Shown here in pieces: positions 62,430 to 64,000 of a DNA stretch of 64,000 nt. The notes beneath the pieces were generated by a model that saw nothing but the letters and a program-made list of their open reading frames with translations, was not told where the DNA came from and ran no database searches. Positions within the stretch are counted from its first letter, which is position 1. Each line of letters opens with the position of its first letter. The stretch covers positions 35,027,391 through 35,091,390 of the forward strand of contig NC_079223.1 in the NCBI RefSeq assembly GCF_029633865.1, in the 5' to 3' direction. The position numbers and the translations under genes are program-made. Origin of the DNA: Lampris incognitus. Its lineage: Eukaryota; Chordata; Actinopteri; Lampriformes; Lampridae.

Positions 62430-64000
62430 CTAAAGGGAGAGACATTTAAAGCATAACATCAGATAATTGAATGAGCACATAAGTAGATGCCGAAAACCCA
62501 CTATGCACAACTTTTAATACAGTTTAAATTTGAGGGTTTTTTTTACAATTATGGTGATAGGCAGCCTGGAGCCTTATTTTGATTTCAGATAAAAAAGTCA
62601 GTAGTGTCAAAGTTGACATTGCCTGAAGTTAACATCCATCACAGCACAACATGTAGGTAAATCTTTCCCCTTGAGTAAATCTGAGGAGCACCTTGTTTGG
62701 TACTCATTGGATGAAAAAGTTCATCTAACTACAACCAAAGTTTATCTAACTACAACCAATCATTCTCCTCATGGGCTTATTAGACAGGCTTAGATGGACC
62801 GGTAGAACCAATTCAATAGCAGTGGGATTTAAGTACCATCAATTACACAATGTTTTAAAACGACTCGTTTGCATGAGACTATTCACATTTGCCAACGGTC
62901 ACTGATAATCCCAAATCAATCTCAATTTAAAAATAATCAATTCTGGCAGTGAACAAATCACCATTATGGAAATACTGTTGTACATCTGCTGCCATATTAA
63001 GCATCGCTGTATCAAAACATATTCAACTAAGCAGAGATTTCTTAAAATCCAGAAGCAAGCCAATGTACAGCAATAAGCCAAACGGGGCCACTCCCATTCA
63101 CTTAAATTGTTATCGAAGCCATGGACAGGCATTACTAACTACATTTTGAGACAAGATTTAAATATAATCATGCAAGTTTTTCTGAGATAATTCAGAATGA
63201 TGATGGGCGTAGAACTGAGAAATTTGATTTTCAGTCCTTTAACATCTCTACTCAGAGTTCATTATCATTGTAATCATCGACCCAATTTAGTTCTTGTCTT
63301 CAGATCAGCTGGGCCTCAAGCGCATTTATTTTTAATGTGAAATGATTTACTGCCTTTCTGTCCTCGTCATTTTATTCTACTTGCACATTTGAGATTAAAT
63401 ATATTTCATTGCATAACATTAAAACATGCCATGTCATTTGCAGCAATACATTACATAACTTTTTCACAAGTCTCCTTGGCAGTTAAGGAAAGGTTTGAAT
63501 TAAGATTTTGCCGCACTTTGCAGAATTGTTAGCAGCAACCTCCAAGAACCCAATTTTCATCCTTAAATCCAACACATTTAGGTGTCATTATTGGCTAAAG
63601 ATGGCCTCTTAAGTTATAATCATCGACCCTTAAGTGTCAACATACATAAAGCCCATATTGAATTGAAGAAATTTGCAAAAGCAATTAAAGCAAAAATTAA
63701 CTGATCAAATTTTAAGGCTGTTCAAATCAAATGAGAAAAACAACTCTATGCAATAGCCAAATATACACATTTCAGTTTTGTTCAACTTTTATGGCCATTC
63801 AACACAAGTGCATAGAACAATTTAACCAACAGTTACTGTAACATCAACAGCTAAAACCTTGGTTCAGCTATGGGAGAGGAACTGACACAACAGATAACTT
63901 CCATTTTAAAATGGGTCTCTGAGTTTTTAAGTGCTCAAAAATCAATGCAATTGATGTATAACCACAGGTGCCCGTAGGTTAAACAAAACGAGTAATCCTT
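62430..64000 (-). other. rps24 intron
   Basis: AT-rich sequence upstream (minus strand) of the 62316-62429 exon. The preceding exon, which should encode the region with FRTHFGGGKTTGF-type sequence, was looked for and not found, so the intron continues beyond the window. A 23-bp tandem duplication containing TCTAACTACAACCAA is at about 62718-62760. No intronic small RNA recognised. Confidence 0.7.

Noticed and set aside
62430..64000. Earlier rps24 exon or an intronic snoRNA
   Set aside because: No sequence matching the expected preceding exon and no clear C/D or H/ACA box pair could be seen in this AT-rich intron.

Overview
The window looks like a ray-finned (teleost) fish nuclear genome. It has very dense vertebrate-type microsatellites ((CA)n, (CT)n, (TA)n, (GATA)n), several tRNA-derived SINE families of a kind typical of teleosts (one resembles zebrafish DANA/mermaid), Penelope-like, Ty3/gypsy, PIF/Harbinger and hAT elements, and spliced exons of a vertebrate ribosomal protein gene. 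No bacterial or viral genome organisation is present. All identifications come from reading the sequence and recalled family knowledge; no database search was possible.

Region by region. 1-7.7 kb is non-coding and microsatellite-rich, with a CpG-richer stretch at about 4.9-6.8 kb (consensus CRE, good minus-strand splice donor) that could be the promoter and first exon of a gene not otherwise seen here. 7.76-10.24 kb is a decayed Penelope-like retroelement (reverse transcriptase pieces and a GIY-YIG endonuclease on the minus strand) bounded by long inverted terminal repeats and broken by three SINE or SINE-like insertions. 10.2-32.9 kb is gene-free: unique sequence, microsatellites, a telomere-motif-rich repeat with a perfect hairpin (18.1-18.3 kb), a duplicated dispersed repeat (23.0 and 23.8 kb), a LINE-type 3' tail (27.1 kb) and a SINE (27.5 kb). 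32.9-42.7 kb is best explained as one PIF/Harbinger DNA transposon: a plus-strand multi-exon Myb/SANT-like gene and a minus-strand transposase face each other, and a hAT (BED-finger) transposon and several SINEs have landed inside. 43.2-47.5 kb and 47.9-52.15 kb are two related, separately inserted Ty3/gypsy LTR retrotransposons in the same (minus) orientation, about 330 bp apart, each with recognisable LTRs, a 4-bp target duplication, gag and pol. 52.2-60.7 kb is non-coding with SINEs, a foldback MITE and microsatellites.

The only recognised host gene is rps24 (ribosomal protein S24) on the minus strand at the right edge: a coding exon at 62316-62429, a terminal exon starting at 60815 that supplies the stop codon and poly(A) signal, and a possible 20-nt cassette microexon between them. 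Its upstream exons lie beyond the window. In human the next gene downstream of RPS24 is ZMIZ1, so the window may be the rps24-zmiz1 intergenic space, but no zmiz1 coding exon was found.

The mobile elements are all broken in at least one place. Interesting points are nested insertion order readable from target duplications, SINE copies that each carry a (CA)n array at the same internal position, a catalytic-residue loss in an otherwise long gypsy pol reading frame, and the rps24 microexon candidate. No convincing new multi-gene system was found.
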